Notes: a model not told the origin generated them from the letters alone. A DNA stretch of 64,000 bases from Tillus elongatus (GCA_964006375.1 OZ023265.1:15979252-16043251), one strand, 5' to 3'; shown: positions 52,513-64,000, counted from the stretch's first letter. A program made the numbers and translations.

Positions 52513-53189
52513 CGCCCACCCTGTATTTTTGAATTATATTCAATATTTCAATGATGAATTACTAATTAGTGGTTCACTTTAGGGGGGGGGTTTACTTGTA
52601 GACATATATTTTTAGAGTATTTTGCTGTACTTTAAATACGTTTTTCATCAAAAGTAAATTATATGCAACTTCCTCATTAGACTTTCAGACAAAATGAATA
52701 CTTGATTACGTCCCAATTTTATTGCTATTTACGGGCGAAACTAAGTATTTTGAAACAGCTCTAGAATATTTTTTACGTAGATGCCGCCCTATAACCAACT
52801 AACGATTTTTTCAAATTACCAGCTCTGTTACTTTATCCCTACATGGGGACTATAGAAATAATGTAAAGCGAGATGTATTTTAACCATTACTGGAAATATA
52901 CCAGTTTCGTTCTCATTAGGCCTCATCAGTGCTCGCGATCAATATTAATCAAAATACCTTTAAAGTAATTTGGAATTCATGATCAATCGCCCGATTTGTC
53001 CACTGTTGAACATAGGCCCCCCTTATAACAGCCTAGCTCCGCATGTATTGAGTGCTCTGCATCCAGTTGCCGTTAATTTGTCATTAATTTTGTTTTGGAA
53101 ACGATGAGATGGAGCTCTGCACATTCTCTCTCTAGCCCCTGTAACACCTGCAAAGCGCAGGTTTGTCAAATAATGACCATTTATATTTA
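52513..53189. other. No gene seen; repeat pieces
   Basis: 52,693-52,810 matches 51,322-51,440. 52,890-52,930 (ATACCAGTTTCGTTCTCATT) resembles Penelope-terminus signatures. No gene. Confidence 0.5.
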
Positions 53190-54525
53190 TGCGCTTCCTA
53201 GCAACTACAGGCCTATTTCTCTCCTTTCAGTCGTCTCTAAAGTGATGGAAAAGTATATAAACACCGAATTACTAATATTTCTTGATAAACACAGTATAAT
53301 ACACGACAGGCAGTATGGATTCCGTCAGCGCAGATCAACTGCCGACCTCCTTTCCTTTGTCACCCATTCTTGGAACAAGTCTATGGAACTAGACGGTGAA
53401 TCCCAGATTGTCGCTCTAGACATATCCAAAACATTCGACCAGGTCTGGCACGCAACGCTGCTTAATAAACTTGCGGCCTATGGCCTACCACCAAAACTAT
53501 CTACCTGGACAGCAAATTTCCTCTCTAACCGGAGCATTTCTGTTGTTGTGGATCACCATTCCTCTAAACTGTATCCAATTAATGCAGGGGTCCCTCAAGG
53601 TTCAGCTTTAACCCCTACTTTGTTTCTTCTCCACATCAATGACCTCCTCTCTAGCACATCCAACTCAGTTGACACTTACGCGAACGAGTGCACCCTCCAC
53701 TCAAATGTACAATATTCTAAGCCTGTCTCTTTAGACCAATTAGATGACGATCGCAAACTCGTGTAGAGTTCTGTCTCTGTGGATTTCCAAAAAATATTAG
53801 ACTGGGGAAGTAGAAATCTTGTACAATTCAACTCCACCAAATCTTAGTCTTGCTTTATATCTCATAAGAGATACAGCAGCCCTAGTTATTCAAAGTAATG
53901 AGTCCTTTTCACTTGTTGGCATTTCTGTGGATCGAAATCTCAATTGGCACCAACATGTCACATCAATTGCAGAAGCTACTGCTAAGAAATTAGATTTCCC
54001 CTTCCGGGCTCGCACATAGTTTTCACCAGTTAATCTCTATACATTATATACTTTACAAATAAAGCCAAACCTCGAATACTGCTGCCACATCTGGGGTGCC
54101 GCTGCCGCCTCTACAATTGCTATCCTGGACTCCATTCAGAAGAGAGCTATACGTCTCAGAGGTGACCCTACCCTCACCCAAAGGCTGCCATCCCTTGCCC
54201 ACCGACGTGCTGTTGATAACCTCACCCTCTTTAATAGATATCTATACGGGCACGGCTCAGAGGAGCTTTCTTCCATAGTTCCTCCACCTACTGCCCCCAA
54301 CAGATCTACCAGGGAAACAGAGCGAATGTACCCTTTTACTGTCCAGGTCATCGGACATAGAACATCTTGTTATGCTCGTTCTTTTGTCCGGAGGACTTCC
54401 AAGTTGTGGAATTCCTTGCCGGCATATATTCTTCCTTCTCCTCCGAACCTCTAAACCTACAAGTCCAGAATTAACAAGTTGCCTCTTTCCTCCTTGTCGA
54501 CACGCACGGTACGATAGTCTTTAGG
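53190..54525 (+). pseudogene. Reverse transcriptase ORF remnant of family J copy C
   Basis: Blocks in order: IVALDISKTFDQVWHATLLN, NAGVPQGSALTPTLFLLHIN, active site changed to YANEC (copy D has YADDS), stop at about 53,764, then shifted frames with SLVGISVDRNLNWHQHVTS and the C-terminal DPTLTQRLPSLAHR and SKLWNSLPAY regions. The loss of both catalytic aspartates of the YxDD box plus several lesions make it inactive. Confidence 0.85.
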
Positions 54526-54570
54526 CTGTGAGCCCTCGTGGTGCGTTGTTGAAATAAAAATAATAAAAAA
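53190..54570 (+). mobile_element. Family J copy C: 5'-truncated retrotransposon
   Basis: Starts within the reverse transcriptase (SNYRPISLLSVVSKVMEKYI) and runs to the full 3' terminus with an A-rich tail (GTTGTTGAAATAAAAATAAT). The boundary at 53,190 is where identity with copies A and D begins. Confidence 0.88.
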
Positions 54571-54589
54571 TGCCCTTTTCTTTCCAGTC

Positions 54590-55945
54590 AAGCTAATACT
54601 ACATACAGGCTTGAAGACTACTTCTCTGGGCTTTACTGTTGGGTTTCGTTCCTAATCAAAACATCATAACATAGCAACAGATTTGTAATTGTCATAATCT
54701 CGTATTAATTCAATTTTTATGTGTCTGAGGATGCTGTGAAGAAGCGAAACCGATTATAGAAACGTTAAAGAACATCCTAGAACATCTAAAATTCAGAAGG
54801 ACCACTTGCTAGCTTACGCGCTGGTTACCTGCTTTATTTGCAGAAACAAAACCCAACAGTGAAGCCAGAGAATTAGTTTTCATGTTTGTACATATTATGG
54901 ACCAGTTTCACCAAGTAAGAGCAACAACAATCAATTAATCCTAAGCTAATGTTTATTTTGGTTGTTTCACCATGCCCTGTATTATACTACACTTTGGCTC
55001 GAAGGTGGGGGTGAAGCAAAACAAAGGAATGTCACTATAAACTGTTACATAATATATTTAATTTTTATGTCTTAAATTAAAAGCAAATGGTGTGTGAGAC
55101 CTGCTTTTTATTGATAGTCTGGCCTACAGAATACGTTAAACCTTAAGCGTTCCACTTTACCCCAAATATATCTACTTGGAGAAAGGGAAGAGCTGTACCA
55201 AGAGGATAACTTCTGGGAAAGTCTAGCCCAATTGACAAAATGCGAAATGTAGAAATAACTGAAAAGAACTACTGAAAATAGAGAGTCACTGTTTCGACAA
55301 CATGGCGACATCACCTTTGGATTATGATGGCAACTTACTGTTGCTGTCAAGCAGCGAATCCGGTTACAGAAACGTTGAAGAACATCCTAGAACATCTAGA
55401 ATTCAGACGGGCCACTTGCTCCAGTTAGCTGACGCGCTGGCTAAGTGCTTCACTCGCAGAAATGAACCCCAACAGTGAAGCCAGAGAAGAAGTTTTCAAG
55501 TCTGTATGTATTATGTAGCAGTTTCACCAAGTAAGGGCAACAACAAGCAATGAATCTTAAGCTAATGTTTATTTTGGTTGTTCCACTTTGCCTCGAAGGT
55601 GGGGGCGAAGTGAAACAAAATACACTTTTTGCAAAGAAATGCCACTATAAACTGTTACGCCTTATATTTAATTTTAATATCTTAAATTAAAACCAAATGG
55701 TGTGTGAGACCTGCTTTTCATTGATAGTCTGGCCTACAGAATATGTTAGACCTTAAGGGTTCCACTTTACCCCAAATGTATCTTTGAGAAAAGGAAGAGC
55801 TGTACAAAGAGGATAACTTCTGTAAAAGTCTAGCCCAATTGACGAAGTGCTAAAGATGGAAAGAAATGAAAAAAACTTCTGAAAATAGAGAGTCGTTGTT
55901 TCGACAACCTGGCGACATCACCTTTGGATTATGATGACGACTTAC
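54590..55945. repeat. Tandem duplication of about 610 bases containing Penelope-terminus-like sequence
   Basis: Unit 1 about 54,732-55,341 and unit 2 about 55,342-55,945. The first third of each unit (TGCTGTSAAGMAGCGAA, then AACATCCTAGAACATCTA) matches the 24,108/28,825 repeat; the remainder (AAGCTAATGTTTATTTTGGT, TGATAGTCTGGCCTACAGAA) is unique to this duplication. 54,590-54,731 is a further partial copy of the repeat end. Non-coding. Confidence 0.8.
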
Positions 55946-56396
55946 TATAAGAATGATAACTGTTTATAATGTGCATTACTACAGTAAATAAATTATAAAG
56001 AATAATATCTTTGTTGCGTGTCTCTTTAACAGAAACTGTTAGCAAACGCTCCCGACGTTTTATATATGATTAGAAGACAGAGATACATTATTGTCGAACT
56101 TTTAGCCGAGTGGAAGTTCACAAAAGCCATGAAAGAAACATATCTTTATTCCGTGCCAACAAATATCATTTATAACACGAAAATGGGACAGAAATAGCAA
56201 ACAAGAATATCAATAATAATATCGGCAACAAAAGACCTTTATGCCTTATGCCGGAGAACAAGATGTATGATTAATGGCCGAACATAACGCTACAGCAAAT
56301 GGCTAATGTTTCCGGTACCTACGGAAGTTTTCTAAATGGCCACCGAACGATCGCAGCGCCACCCGCTTCCGGCGGCTATTAGTCGTATTATGAAAG
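55946..56396. other. No gene seen
   Basis: Unique sequence rising in GC content toward 56,400. No coding frame. Confidence 0.5.
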
Positions 56397-56517
56397 GGCG
56401 GGACGCGGAGCTATTTGTTTACGTCGGTCAACTGCTCTTCCTTTTTTTATATAAAAGGAGGACTCTAAGTGGATTTGCACTGGAGCGGAGCATAATATCC
56501 ATTATGTTACAGTAAGT
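56397..56517 (+). promoter_or_regulatory. Candidate core promoter and first exon border
   Basis: A GC-rich stretch (GGGCGGGACGCGGAGC at about 56,397-56,412) precedes TATATAAAA at 56,448-56,456. A start site would be expected near 56,478. GTAAGT at 56,512-56,517 is a consensus splice donor, giving a possible first exon of about 35 bases with no ATG-led frame of length. By eye this is the most promoter-like stretch in the window. The downstream acceptor would lie beyond, possibly past the family K copy. Confidence 0.4.
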
Positions 56518-57019
56518 TGTTTCTTATTACCCCGCTTTCTATGTCATTAATCTCCTACAGTTTATTATGAGAGTTGAAAACTGGAATTATTGCCCGCAGT
56601 CAATTTATCTTTCTTTACAATGAATGAGATTTGATACTGAAAAGGAGAAAAGAGAAAAAAGGCTCTGAATTCTAAAAACATGGATAATTCGTTGTTTGAT
56701 ATGTAAACGGATAAAAAAGATGTTTTTCAGGCAAAGCGTAAAAGGATTCCTATTGATTGAATGACGACGTAACTGAATAGTGAATAGGTAAATAGGTAAG
56801 ACGCTGAAGCAGTAATTACCAGAAGAGATATAGACCGGTTTCGTCCTTGTTATAGGAGTCATAAGTATGTCACACCTATGATCCAACAACTCAATGATTC
56901 AACAACTCAGCCTTAAAGCATGCATTGCAGTATTATGTAGTTTCTTTTCCCATCCCCCTTCTTGTTCTCCTCTGTGTGTGTGTGTGTGTGTGTAAGCTGC
57001 CGTGTAAGCCTAAAACTAG
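56518..57019. other. Non-coding spacer with (GT)n
   Basis: AT-rich, with a Penelope-terminus-like phrase at 56,833 (GACCGGTTTCGTCC) and a (GT)n tract of about 23 bases at 56,970-56,992. Confidence 0.55.
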
Positions 57020-58165
57020 CCAGGCTAGGACTACACAGAATAGCCTGCAATGGAAGACTGAAGATCAATCCAGGCTGCAGGGGCCACTGCAAAATTAAGG
57101 AGATCGTGGAGAAGCCCAGGCTTGAAATGAGGCCAGACTTCGCGAGCCCGCGAATCTGCAGGGAAAAGAACTTTACAGTGGAAATCCCCGACCGCGAGGC
57201 ATGGCGGGAGCAGACGCCGTGCATACTACAGGACGCGCTCGTCTGGTTCACGGACAGATCCGGCGAGGAGCGTGGGACGGGGGCAGGTGTTTATTCGGAA
57301 GGACCGAGGGTAAGTCATAGTGTTTCCCTCGGAGCCCATGCAACGGCCTTTCAGGCCGAAATGTACGCCATCTTGCACGGTGTGCGAGATAACAAGAGAA
57401 GGGGCTACAACAACAAGCGGGTACTCATAGCCACAGACAGCCACGCAGCCCTTAAGGTCCTAAGTAGCCCAAGGGTAAATTCCTGGCTGATGAGTGAGTG
57501 CCGAGACGAGACGAGCGACCTGGCTGGGCAGAATGAGGTCACCGTTAACTGGGTTCTGGGTCACTCGGCAAATGAAGAAGCTGGCAGTCTCGCCAAGAGA
57601 GGGTCAGCAGAACCATTTATTGGACTAGAACCAGCTCTGGGCGTAACAAATAGCACTGCCAGGGGAGCCATTAAGTCGTGGGCCAGAAACCAACACAAGG
57701 TGTACTGGGCAGACTGTCCAAGGCTCAGACCTGGGAAGTCAATAATTGACGAACCGGGTTCAAAGAGAGCGGTGGAGCTGCTAAATCTTAACAGAGGACA
57801 GCTCAGAAACATAACAGTTCTCTTGGCGAGACACATGGCCGTCAAGAAACACCTTCATAAAATGGTGCGGTTCTAGGGGGACCTCGCATGCAGACTCTGT
57901 GGCAAGGAGAGGAATCAGCCCAGCACATCTTGTGCAAATATAAAGCTCTGGACCGCAAAAGACAACTGATCTACGGTCAGTCTAGACCGGAGACAGAGCA
58001 TTATAAAACTTCACCCTACCAATCGCTGTGCAGACTAGTTCAAGGCACAGTGATTTTGGAATGGGTGGACTGAAAAGACTAAGGGCATGCACAATAAGCC
58101 AAAGGTTGCAGTGCTATAGGGGCGGCAATGCCGCGGACGAGCCCTGAGGGAGAAAAAAAAGCTTA
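57020..58165 (+). pseudogene. Family K copy 3: RNase H domain, CCHC finger and 3' end
   Basis: Starts upstream of RNase H (RGHCKIKEIVEKPRLEMRPD). RNase H signatures: LVWFTDRSGEE (first Asp), AFQAEMYAILHG (Glu), IATDSHAALKVLS (second Asp) and VNWVLGHSANEEAGSLAK, where the last acidic position is Gly. After a stop and shift near 57,876 the finger reads CRLCGK...ESAQHILCKY, then KALDRKRQLIYGQSRPETEH and a stop at about 58,071. The 3' untranslated region ends CGAGCCCTGAGGGAGAAAAA near 58,160, the same terminus as at 41,152. No reverse transcriptase is present, so this is a 5'-truncated copy. Confidence 0.88.
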
Positions 58166-58321
58166 AAACTATCACAAACTCGGAAATGGTGCTTTACGCT
58201 TTTCTCCACTGTAGTGACTATATACAAGACGGTGGCGTTAAATGTACGTGTTGTTTTCTATCGTTTGTACTAGTTGTCGAAATTGGTGGAATATTGTTAC
58301 ATTTGTGTTATATGACCATAT

Positions 58322-59656
58322 ATACAATGTGTCCCAGATTCGCTTCCCTTTACAGGGATCTCGGCCTATATTATACATACAGCAAAGGTTAAATGAGCAA
58401 AGTTTTAGAGGTAGCTTAGTGCATTGAACATCCGGCTTCAGGTTTACGACTGGTCAATTGGTTTTGGAAATATCGCCGAAAAAACCAAAATGGCGGATTT
58501 CGTTTTTCGCCAGTAAATCCGAAACGGTTAGATTGACACCTGTCAAAATGTTATATTATTGGGACACTTTTTTAAGACGAATAAGATGACGTGTATGACA
58601 TGTCTCTTTCGTTTTTTCCTATCCAGCAACCCGCCTCAACTTGCATTGTTCTTATGGCCGCCATATTGGATTTTTCCATTTTTAGAAAGAGCGTAAAATT
58701 TCCAGTCTAGTATCTCACAAGTGCAGGAAAGATGTGAGTATAATTAAAATATCACGCTTCGTAAAGTTAGATTTTTTTCTAACGAGGCCATGTTTTATTT
58801 GTCAGAAAATAACATTAATACGTAATGTATAAACGCATTCACTTTTTTAACAGAACATGAACGTAAATAACGCCTTAACAGTAATAAGTCTGATTCATTT
58901 TTTAACTGCTTCGTAACTGGTTATCAATTTACAGGTTTGCAAAATGACGTCCATTTGAATGGAGACATTTTTAACAACTGTAACTGTTTTTTGTACAACT
59001 CTAACAAGTGTATTTCTGTTAATACTATTTCTAAATGTGTCTAAAACTCTTTGTGTCAGGACTTCTATAGTCGCAGGAGGATAACATTCATAGACCTCAT
59101 TCTTTGTGTAACCTCAGAGGTAGAAATCAAAGCGCGAAAGATCAGGAGATTTAGGAGGCCAAGATATTAGACCATTTAAGGAAATAATTATTTCGTCAAA
59201 CTGCTCTCTTAGGAAATTTCTGTCTGGAATGGTGTTGTGAGCCAGACATCCATCCTCTTGAAACCAGGTTCTTCTAAACTTATCTTCGGTTAGAGTAGAT
59301 CGTAAAGCCGGCACAACCTGGTTTTGCAAAAGCTCTAGGTACCTCTGTCCGTTTAGGTTAGAGTCAAACAAAAATGGTCCTACAAATCGATTTCCTGAAA
59401 TGATTAATAATTAACAATGGGTGCCCAATTAAGAAAGGGAAGTGAGATTAAATTTCCAATGATCCCACAGCAAACGTTAATTCCAAATCTGGTTTGTAGA
59501 CGTCTCTCTGCCACTTCGTGAGGGTTTTCCACAGCGCAATGATGAGTGTTGTGCTTGTTAAAAGCTACACAATTCGTAAACATACTCTCATCGGACCACA
59601 AGACATGATTAACAGAATCGTGATTTTCATTAAACTTCCTAGTATACCAATCACAG
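58322..59656 (-). mobile_element. mariner-type transposon, broken by family J copy D
   Basis: One end lies at about 58,322 (TATA followed by CAATGTGTCCCAGATTCGC). The transposase reads toward that end on the minus strand. The N-terminal half is missing because family J copy D begins at about 59,657. No continuation was found beyond copies D and F. Related to the deleted copy at 27,550-28,197. Confidence 0.75.
58895..59656 (-). pseudogene. mariner-type transposase, C-terminal two thirds, DD41D spacing
   Basis: From 59,656 downward: FNENHDSVNHVLWSDESMFT (first catalytic Asp), NPHEVAERRLQTRFGINVCC, then after a stop and shift near 59,404 LNGQRYLELLQNQVVPALRS, TWFQEDGCLAHNT (second Asp), and WPPKSPDLSRFDFYL with the third Asp; by count 41 residues separate the last two. 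A TGA replaces the Trp of LWGYLKNEVY, and the tail runs through PPATIEVLTQRVLDTFR to the stop at 58,895. The RF in place of PL before the third Asp is unusual. Confidence 0.82.
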
Positions 59657-61106
59657 AATATTTTAACAACACACCACGACGGCTTACAGCCTAAATACTA
59701 TCGAACGGTGGGTGTCGACAATGAGGAAAGAGACAACTTGTTAATTCTGGACTGGAAGGTTTGGAGGTTCGGACGAGAAGGAAAAACATGTGCCGGCAAG
59801 GAATTCCACAACTTGGAAGTCCTCGGGACAAAAGAGCGGGCATAACAAGATGTTCTATGTCTGGTGACCTGGACAGTAAAAGGGTGCATTATTTTTGTTC
59901 CCCTGGTAGATCTGTTGGGGCAGCAGGTGGAGGAACTATGGAAGAGAGCTCCTCTGAGCAGTGCCCGTGCAGTTATCTATAAAAGTGAGAGAGGTCACTA
60001 GTAATCAGTGAGCAAGAGATGGCAGCCTTTGGGTGAGGGTAGGGTCACCGATAAGACGTAGTCTCTTCTGAATGGAGTCCAGGATAGTGAGTGTAGAGTC
60101 GGCAGCGGCATCCCAGATCTGGGATCAGTATTCTAGGGTTGGCCTTATTTGTGTAGTATATAAGGTATAGAGATTAGCTGGTGAAAAGTAATTGCGAGTT
60201 CTGTAGAAGAAACCTAATTTCATAGGAGCCTCTTCTGCAATTGATGTGACATAATGGTGCCAATTGAGATTTCGATCCATAGAAATGCCAACAAGTGAAA
60301 AGGACTTATTACTTTGAATAACTTCGTTGTTCATTGTGATAGGTCTAGGGCTGATGTATTTCTTCTGAGATAGAAAGCAAGACTGAAATTTGGTGGGGTT
60401 TAATTGTACAAGATGTCTACTTCCCCGGTCTAATATTTTTTGGAGATCCACAGAGACAGAACCCTCCATGAGTCTGCAATCCTCATCTAATTGGGCTAAA
60501 GATACAGGCTTAGAATATTGTATATTTGAGTGGAGGGTGCTGTCGTCCGCGTAATTGTAAACTGGGTTGGATGTGCTAGAGAGGAGGTCATTGATGTGGA
60601 GAAGAAAGAAAGTAGGGGCTAAAGCTAAACCTTGAGGGACTCCTGCATTAATTGGATACAGTCCATCCACGACAACACAAATGCTCCGGTTGTAGAGGAA
60701 ATTTGCTGTCCAGGTACAGAGTTTTGGTGGTAGGTCATAGGCCGGAAGTTTATTAAGCAGCGTTGCGTGTCAGAATGCCTTGGAAATGTCTAGAGCGACC
60801 ATCTGGGATTCACCGTGTAGTTCCATAGACTTGTTCCAAGAATGGGTGAGAAAGGAAAGGAGGTCGGAATCCATAATGCCTGTCGTAGATTAGACTGTGT
60901 TTTTCAAGAAATTTTAGTAATTCGGTGTTTATATACTTTTCCATAACTTTAGAGATGACTAAAAGGGGTGAAATAGGCCTGTAGTTGCTAGGAAGCGCTT
61001 TGCATCCTTTCTTGGGGACGGGTTGTACTCGAGCAGTTTTCCAGTTACTGGGGAATATGCTTCTATTTTAAGATGTCTGAAACAGACGAGTCAGGAGAGA
61101 AGCAAG
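59657..61106 (-). mobile_element. Family J copy D: 5'-truncated retrotransposon
   Basis: Minus strand, with the complete 3' terminus (tail AAAATA at 59,657) abutting the mariner copy, and a 5' border near 61,106 where it meets copy F head-to-head. Confidence 0.85.
59698..61070 (-). pseudogene. Reverse transcriptase ORF remnant of family J copy D
   Basis: Blocks from 61,070 down: PVTGKLLEYNPSPRKDAKRF, SLLSVV-like region in shifted frames, then GVPQGLALAPTFFLLHINDL and the intact active site NYADDSTLHS, SLAQLDEDCRLMEGSVSVDL, SLVGISMDRNLNWHHYVTS, and the C-terminal SFVPRTSKLWNSLPAHVFPS to STPTVR. A deletion at about 60,661-60,665 and others near 60,780 and 60,870 break the frame. It is the only copy in the window that keeps YADD. 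Confidence 0.85.
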
Positions 61107-61335
61107 TTCTGCTGCCCCCAACAGATCTACCAGGGGAACAGAGTTGAGCTCTTTTTTCCCGAGGACTTCCAAGTTGTGGAATTCCTTGCCGGCACATGTT
61201 TTTCCTTCTCCTTCGAACCTCCAAACCTTCAAATCTAGAACTAACAAGTTGTCTCTTTCCTCCTTGTCAACACCCACGGTACGATAGTATTTAGGCTGTA
61301 AGCCCTCGTGGTGTGTTGTTGAAATATGAAAAAAG
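61107..61335 (+). mobile_element. Family J copy F: 3' terminal fragment, head-to-head with copy D
   Basis: About 230 bases on the plus strand: AAPNRSTRG, then FFPRTSKLWNSLPAHVFPSP-like coding with an internal deletion, a stop, and the shared 3' terminus plus tail (GTTGTTGAAATATGAAAAAA). Truncated at 61,107 exactly where copy D starts in the other direction. Confidence 0.85.
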
Positions 61336-62456
<1,121 letters not shown>

Positions 62457-63208
62457 ATTATATTCTTGTAGGTACAGGTATATAAAGTTTAATTTTATAA
62501 TACAGGGTGTTTCAAAAATGATGATCTATGTTACAGGTGCACATTCAGCACAAAAAAAATAGACTAGTTTTTGATATAAGCATGGGTCCGCAAAGGCTTA
62601 GTGTTTTAAATACAGCGTGTTAAAATTATTTGTTTTTGTCAGTTTTTCACGAATAAGTCCTAGTCAAATTAAAATTTTGACGTGAAAATCGGCATGTGGG
62701 GGTTTTCGAGGGCAATAAATTTAAATATGATATTGTTAATAACACTGCTGGCAGAGGGCACCACCTGTAAGACATGGCTTGCATCCAATTGGCTATATTG
62801 GCTTTATTGCATATGTATATTTGATTTAAATCTCTCAGACACACCATTTTCGACATATTTCAATTTTTGTATATCGATGTCGCTCAAAAATTAATTCTGC
62901 GACAAATCATAGGAATACATTTTTCACCTTTTAATTGCTATCAGTATGTTTAAACTTAATTTTCTTATTCTCTAGTTACAAATTTAAATCTTACCAGAAA
63001 AAAGAACTGACAAGACCCAATTATAAAGATAAAATAAAAAGCCATGGTATCAAACTTTGAACAAACCATTTAACAAAGTGATATCCATCGTTACAGGACT
63101 TGACTTTTGCGTTTTCGTCGTGACATATACTACATTTGATTTTTACGTTTGAGACTACTCACTATTTTTAAGTAATTAATTGTATTGTCCGTAATTTTTC
63201 TAATTAAT

Positions 63209-64000
63209 ATGGAAGTCTTTACCAACACTGAACTAACAGACATGCATGTATTCACTGTTATAAGGCTAAACGACTGTATGAAGAAGCCTTCCCAAATCGG
63301 AGAATTCCAGACAGAAGGATGTTTCAACGGATTTACATCCGTCTGCGAGAAACAGGTACATACTCACATTATGTAATACGTCGATCTGTCTCTTTCGAAT
63401 ATATATATATTTTTTACCAGGTACCCTTAATAAAGTTACTGCTGATCGAGGCAGGCCACGAAGTGCACGAAATCCTGATTTTGAAGAGGCGGTTCTGGAT
63501 GAAATTGAACAAAATCCAAAAATAAGTACTAGGGAAAAGGCCAATCATCTAGGAGCATCTAATGCAAAACGATATGGCGAGTTCTTCACGAGCAACAATT
63601 GCGTCCACATCACATCCAACGTGTGCAGGCACTATCGCCTGAAAGAGATTTTATATCTCGCCTACAATTTTGCCAATGGTTTCTTCAACATAATAATGTA
63701 GATAACTTGTTGAATTGTGTATTGTTCACTGACGAGTCTGGATTTAGGCGCGACGGGATCTTCACATTTCATACAAGCCATATTTGGGCTGACGAAAATC
63801 CCCACGCAGTTTTTGAAAGGCATCATCAACAGTAATTTTCCTTAAATGTATGGGCTGAAATTGTAGGGTGTAATTTGATAGGACCTTTTTTTTACCTTAC
63901 AGACTTAATGCTACAACTTATTTTGAATTCCTGCAAAACCAACTAAATGGTTTATTAGAAAATGTACCTCTTGACATAAGATATAACCTGTGGTTTATGC
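63209..64000 (+). pseudogene. mariner-type transposase with DUF4817-like N-terminus, possible 65-nt intron, partial
   Basis: ATG 63,209 opens MEVFTNTELTDMH, the usual start of DUF4817-type proteins. A deletion or shift near 63,260 moves to the frame KRLYEEAFPNRRIPDRRMF and QRIYIRLRETG. At 63,356-63,420 a GT...AG segment interrupts; joining across it gives RETGTLNKVTADRGRPR, the family's normal order. Then FEEAVLDEIEQNPKISTREK; a shift near 63,580; then HIQRVQALSPERDFISRLQF, VLFTDESGFRRDGIF (first catalytic Asp) and IWADENPHAVFERHHQQ. TAA at 63,832 or a nearby change breaks the frame, and recognisable sequence (VGCNLIGPFF) continues to the window end. The second and third catalytic Asp lie outside. 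Two or more frameshifts make it inactive. Confidence 0.8.
63356..63420 (+). other. Candidate 65-nt intron within the transposase gene
   Basis: Starts GTACATAC, ends TTTTTTACCAG, phase 1, length typical of short insect introns. The hexamer AGGTAC occurs at both borders, which also allows an insertion with target duplication. A T-rich tract precedes the AG. Confidence 0.55.

Larger units (their letters stand above)
62503..64000 (+). mobile_element. mariner-type transposon with DUF4817-like transposase, 3' end outside the window
   Basis: The left terminus is CAGGGTGTTTCAAAAATGA at 62,503, preceded by TA, a common mariner-type terminus in insects. About 700 bases of leader precede the transposase frame. 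The right terminus lies beyond base 64,000. Confidence 0.75.

Overview
This window reads as AT-rich, repeat-dense genomic DNA of an arthropod, most probably an insect; a beetle is plausible but not proven. The support is the mix of mobile elements (mariner relatives with TA target sites, piggyBac, Penelope-like elements, several clades of non-LTR retrotransposons, a tRNA-derived SINE), many long (TA)n tracts, and a retroelement tail built of CCTAA units, which matches the insect telomere repeat. I found no intact host protein-coding gene. Nearly every long open frame belongs to a mobile element or is an artefact of (TA)n, (CA)n or (AAT)n tracts.

Layout. 0-7 kb: the 3' end of an R4/Dong-like retrotransposon ending in (AAT)n, a CR1/Jockey-type 3' end with an ATCT tail, and a nearly full-length CR1/Jockey-type element (family J, copy A, minus). 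7.9-10 kb: a complete mariner element of DD41D spacing with about 327-bp terminal inverted repeats, sitting in a (TA)n tract. 10-33 kb: a mosaic of non-coding repeat families, MITE-like elements, Penelope-like fragments, RTE fragments and (TA)n modules; two large blocks (18.8-19.9 and 31.8-32.9 kb) are inverted copies of each other. 33-46 kb: two SINE copies, a piggyBac fragment, and RNase H-bearing non-LTR elements, including a nested pair in which one element (L, 41,899-45,503, plus) sits inside another (family K, minus) with a 10-bp target duplication. 46-53 kb: an unrecognised degraded coding-like stretch, tandem duplications and an inverted-repeat element carrying a THAP-like zinc finger. 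53-64 kb: more family J copies (C, D, F), a 610-bp tandem duplication, a family K fragment, a mariner copy broken by family J copy D, and a second mariner-type element (DUF4817-like N-terminus) that runs off the window end and seems to carry a 65-nt intron.

How the parts relate. Family J copies: A (3,449-6,412 minus), B (39,080-39,707 minus), C (53,190-54,570 plus), D (59,657-61,106 minus), E (47,447-47,600 plus), F (61,107-61,335 plus). Family K copies: 34,150-36,200 plus, 57,020-58,165 plus, and 41,152-41,898 with 45,514-45,760 minus (split by L). All autonomous elements seen here carry frameshifts, stops or deletions. The window is therefore best read as a transposon graveyard with a few fairly young insertions. 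Two short stretches (about 40.76-40.81 and 56.45-56.52 kb) look like TATA-type core promoters and may be the only host regulatory DNA visible. All homology calls were made by eye from the translated and raw sequence; no database search was run.
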